Assembly: GCF_014905095.1 (NCBI RefSeq)
Contig: NZ_CP041165.1
Coordinates: forward strand, 620,001-684,000
Reading direction: 5' to 3'
DNA from: Sulfurimonas marina
GTDB taxonomy: Bacteria > Campylobacterota > Campylobacteria > Campylobacterales > Sulfurimonadaceae
DNA length: 64,000 nt
Position numbers and translations under genes: made by a program. Below the pieces are notes generated by a model. The model did not search any database, was not told the origin of the DNA, and was given only the letters and a program-made list of their open reading frames with translations. Below are positions 62,930 to 64,000 of this stretch, one piece after another (the stretch's first letter is position 1; each line of letters begins with the position of its first letter).

Positions 62930-64000
62930 TTACTCCACTGTAACACTTTTTGCGAGGTTTCTAGGCATGTCTACATCATTACCTAATCTTATAGAAACCT
63001 CTAATGAAAGCAATTGTACCACAACCATCATCTCAAAAAACTCTAACATATAAGATTCGTGGTTTTTTGTGGCAATAAAGTCATCAGCCTTTTCAAATTG
63101 TAACGGACTGATAGCACAAATTGTTGAATCTCGTGCACTGAGTTCTTCAACATTGCTTTTTGATTTTTCATATAACATATGTTCAGGTAGTAGCGCAATT
63201 GTAAAAAGTTCAGGGTCTGCAAGGGCAATTGGACCGTGTTTCATCTCTCCGCTTGGGTAACCTTCTGCATGAAGATATGAGATCTCTTTTAATTTTAAAG
63301 CACCTTCAAGCGCTAATGGATAGAAAATATCTCTTCCTATAAAGAAGAATCCGTGTCCATGCAGATACCTTTTTGAAAGTCTTTTGATCTTTTCATGAAT
63401 CTCGTCGCGAACTTTTACTGCACCAGGGATTTGACGAATAAGCTCAATCTGTTTTATTATCTCCCCATTATCCATAGTGCTTCTAAGTTTTGCCAAATGA
63501 AGTGAGAGCATCCAAAAAATTGTAACTTGTGTAGCAAATGCTTTTGTTGATGCAACCCCTTTTTCAACACCGGCACGTGTTAAAATTGTTGCATCTGAAA
63601 GTCTTACCATAGAAGAGTTGTCAACATTACATATAGTAAGTGTTTTTAAACCGGCATTTTTCGCCATTTTTAATGTTTCTAACGTGTCTGCAGTTTCACC
63701 GCTTTGAGAGATTACAACAAAAAGAGTGTCTTTTGTCATGATAGGTTCACGGTATCTAAATTCACTAGCTATCTCTACAGAAGTTTTCACTCTTGCATAG
63801 CGCTCAAAAAGATATGATGCTGAAAGAGCAGCATGGTAACTTGTTCCACAAGCACAGAGCTTGATTTCATTAATTCCATTAAAGAGTTCCGGGTCTAACT
63901 CTTCAAAGATAATGTCATCAGTCCCAAGTCTTCCAAGTAAAGTATCTGTAATAACATTACTTTGTTCATAGATCTCTTTTTCCATAAAAAAGCGATAGCC
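62930..64000 (-). CDS. glmS: Glucosamine-fructose-6-phosphate aminotransferase GlmS, 3' part only
   Basis: About 357 codons are visible; the frame is open to the right edge (GYRFFMEKEIYEQ), so the N-terminal glutaminase domain lies outside. The two sugar isomerase (SIS) domains are present: CGTSYHAALSASYLFERY, VISQSGETADTLETLK, VEKGVASTKAFATQV and SGEMKHGPIALAD, and the C-terminus DMPRNLAKSVTVE is normal. It makes glucosamine-6-phosphate, the entry to UDP-GlcNAc and so to peptidoglycan, lipid A and the legionaminic acid pathway here. Confidence 0.93.
   Translation of the reverse strand, partial: GYRFFMEKEIYEQSNVITDTLLGRLGTDDIIFEELDPELFNGINEIKLCACGTSYHAALSASYLFERYARVKTSVEIASEFRYREPIMTKDTLFVVISQSGETADTLETLKMAKNAGLKTLTICNVDNSSMVRLSDATILTRAGVEKGVASTKAFATQVTIFWMLSLHLAKLRSTMDNGEIIKQIELIRQIPGAVKVRDEIHEKIKRLSKRYLHGHGFFFIGRDIFYPLALEGALKLKEISYLHAEGYPSGEMKHGPIALADPELFTIALLPEHMLYEKSKSNVEELSARDSTICAISPLQFEKADDFIATKNHESYMLEFFEMMVVVQLLSLEVSIRLGNDVDMPRNLAKSVTVE

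Overview
The window is AT-rich chromosomal DNA from a sulfur-oxidising member of the Campylobacterota, most like Sulfurimonas. The main evidence is the conserved order pgpA - ATP sulfurylase - orphan regulator of the HP1021/Cj1608 (CemR) type - ispDF, together with a sulfide:quinone oxidoreductase, many TTG/GTG starts and a large set of sensory and c-di-GMP proteins. I see no rRNA, tRNA, CRISPR array, insertion sequence or prophage. The genus is an inference.

Bases 1-14935 form a surface-glycan island. It begins inside a nucleotide-sugar 4,6-dehydratase gene that runs off the left edge, followed by rmlA and rmlB. Next comes an unusual modification block: a left-handed beta-helix acyltransferase, a phytanoyl-CoA-dioxygenase-like enzyme, a beta-propeller glycosidase-like protein, a WbqC protein and the aminotransferase WecE. 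RmlA, RmlB and WecE would make dTDP-4-amino-4,6-dideoxygalactose (dTDP-Fuc4N); the enzymes between them look like a tailoring set. A tightly overlapping legionaminic acid operon follows (legC, a NeuD-type acetyltransferase, legI, legG, ptmE, legF) and ends with a sialyltransferase-like gene, probably the legionaminyltransferase. Bases 15048-18702 hold a GtrB-GtrA-polytopic glycosyltransferase cassette and a convergent heptosyltransferase-like gene.

Bases 18790-35928 are mostly core and signalling genes: msbA, an HD-GYP response regulator coupled to a hybrid kinase with two periplasmic binding domains, hemN, a GlpC/GlcF-like Fe-S protein, lgt, a DUF1294 and a DUF2062 protein, a GGDEF-EAL protein, a DEAD-box helicase, a TruC-like pseudouridine synthase and pepN.

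Bases 36099-51245 hold sqr with an overlooked 53-residue ORF, a membrane-anchored peptide deformylase look-alike that has lost its active site, a hybrid kinase with a convergent OmpR-type regulator, a secreted MsrBA, sodB, a rhodanese with a coupled 38-residue membrane-protein ORF, a zinc-binding-domain chemoreceptor, gdhA and a MscS-like channel.

Bases 51313-64000 hold a TorD chaperone - polyferredoxin - shikimate-dehydrogenase-like - unknown cluster with no molybdoenzyme beside it, the conserved pgpA/sat/cemR/ispDF group, thiC, a 142-base chain of six different small hairpins, mrp, a diguanylate cyclase with two CxxCH motifs, and the 3' part of glmS.

A recurrent structural theme is that many transcription units end in a hairpin that includes the stop codon, and convergent genes often share one palindrome holding both stops. 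Starts were moved from the longest possible ORF to a better-supported codon for hemN, sodB, msrBA, the HD-GYP regulator, the rhodanese, the shikimate-dehydrogenase-like gene and gtrA.
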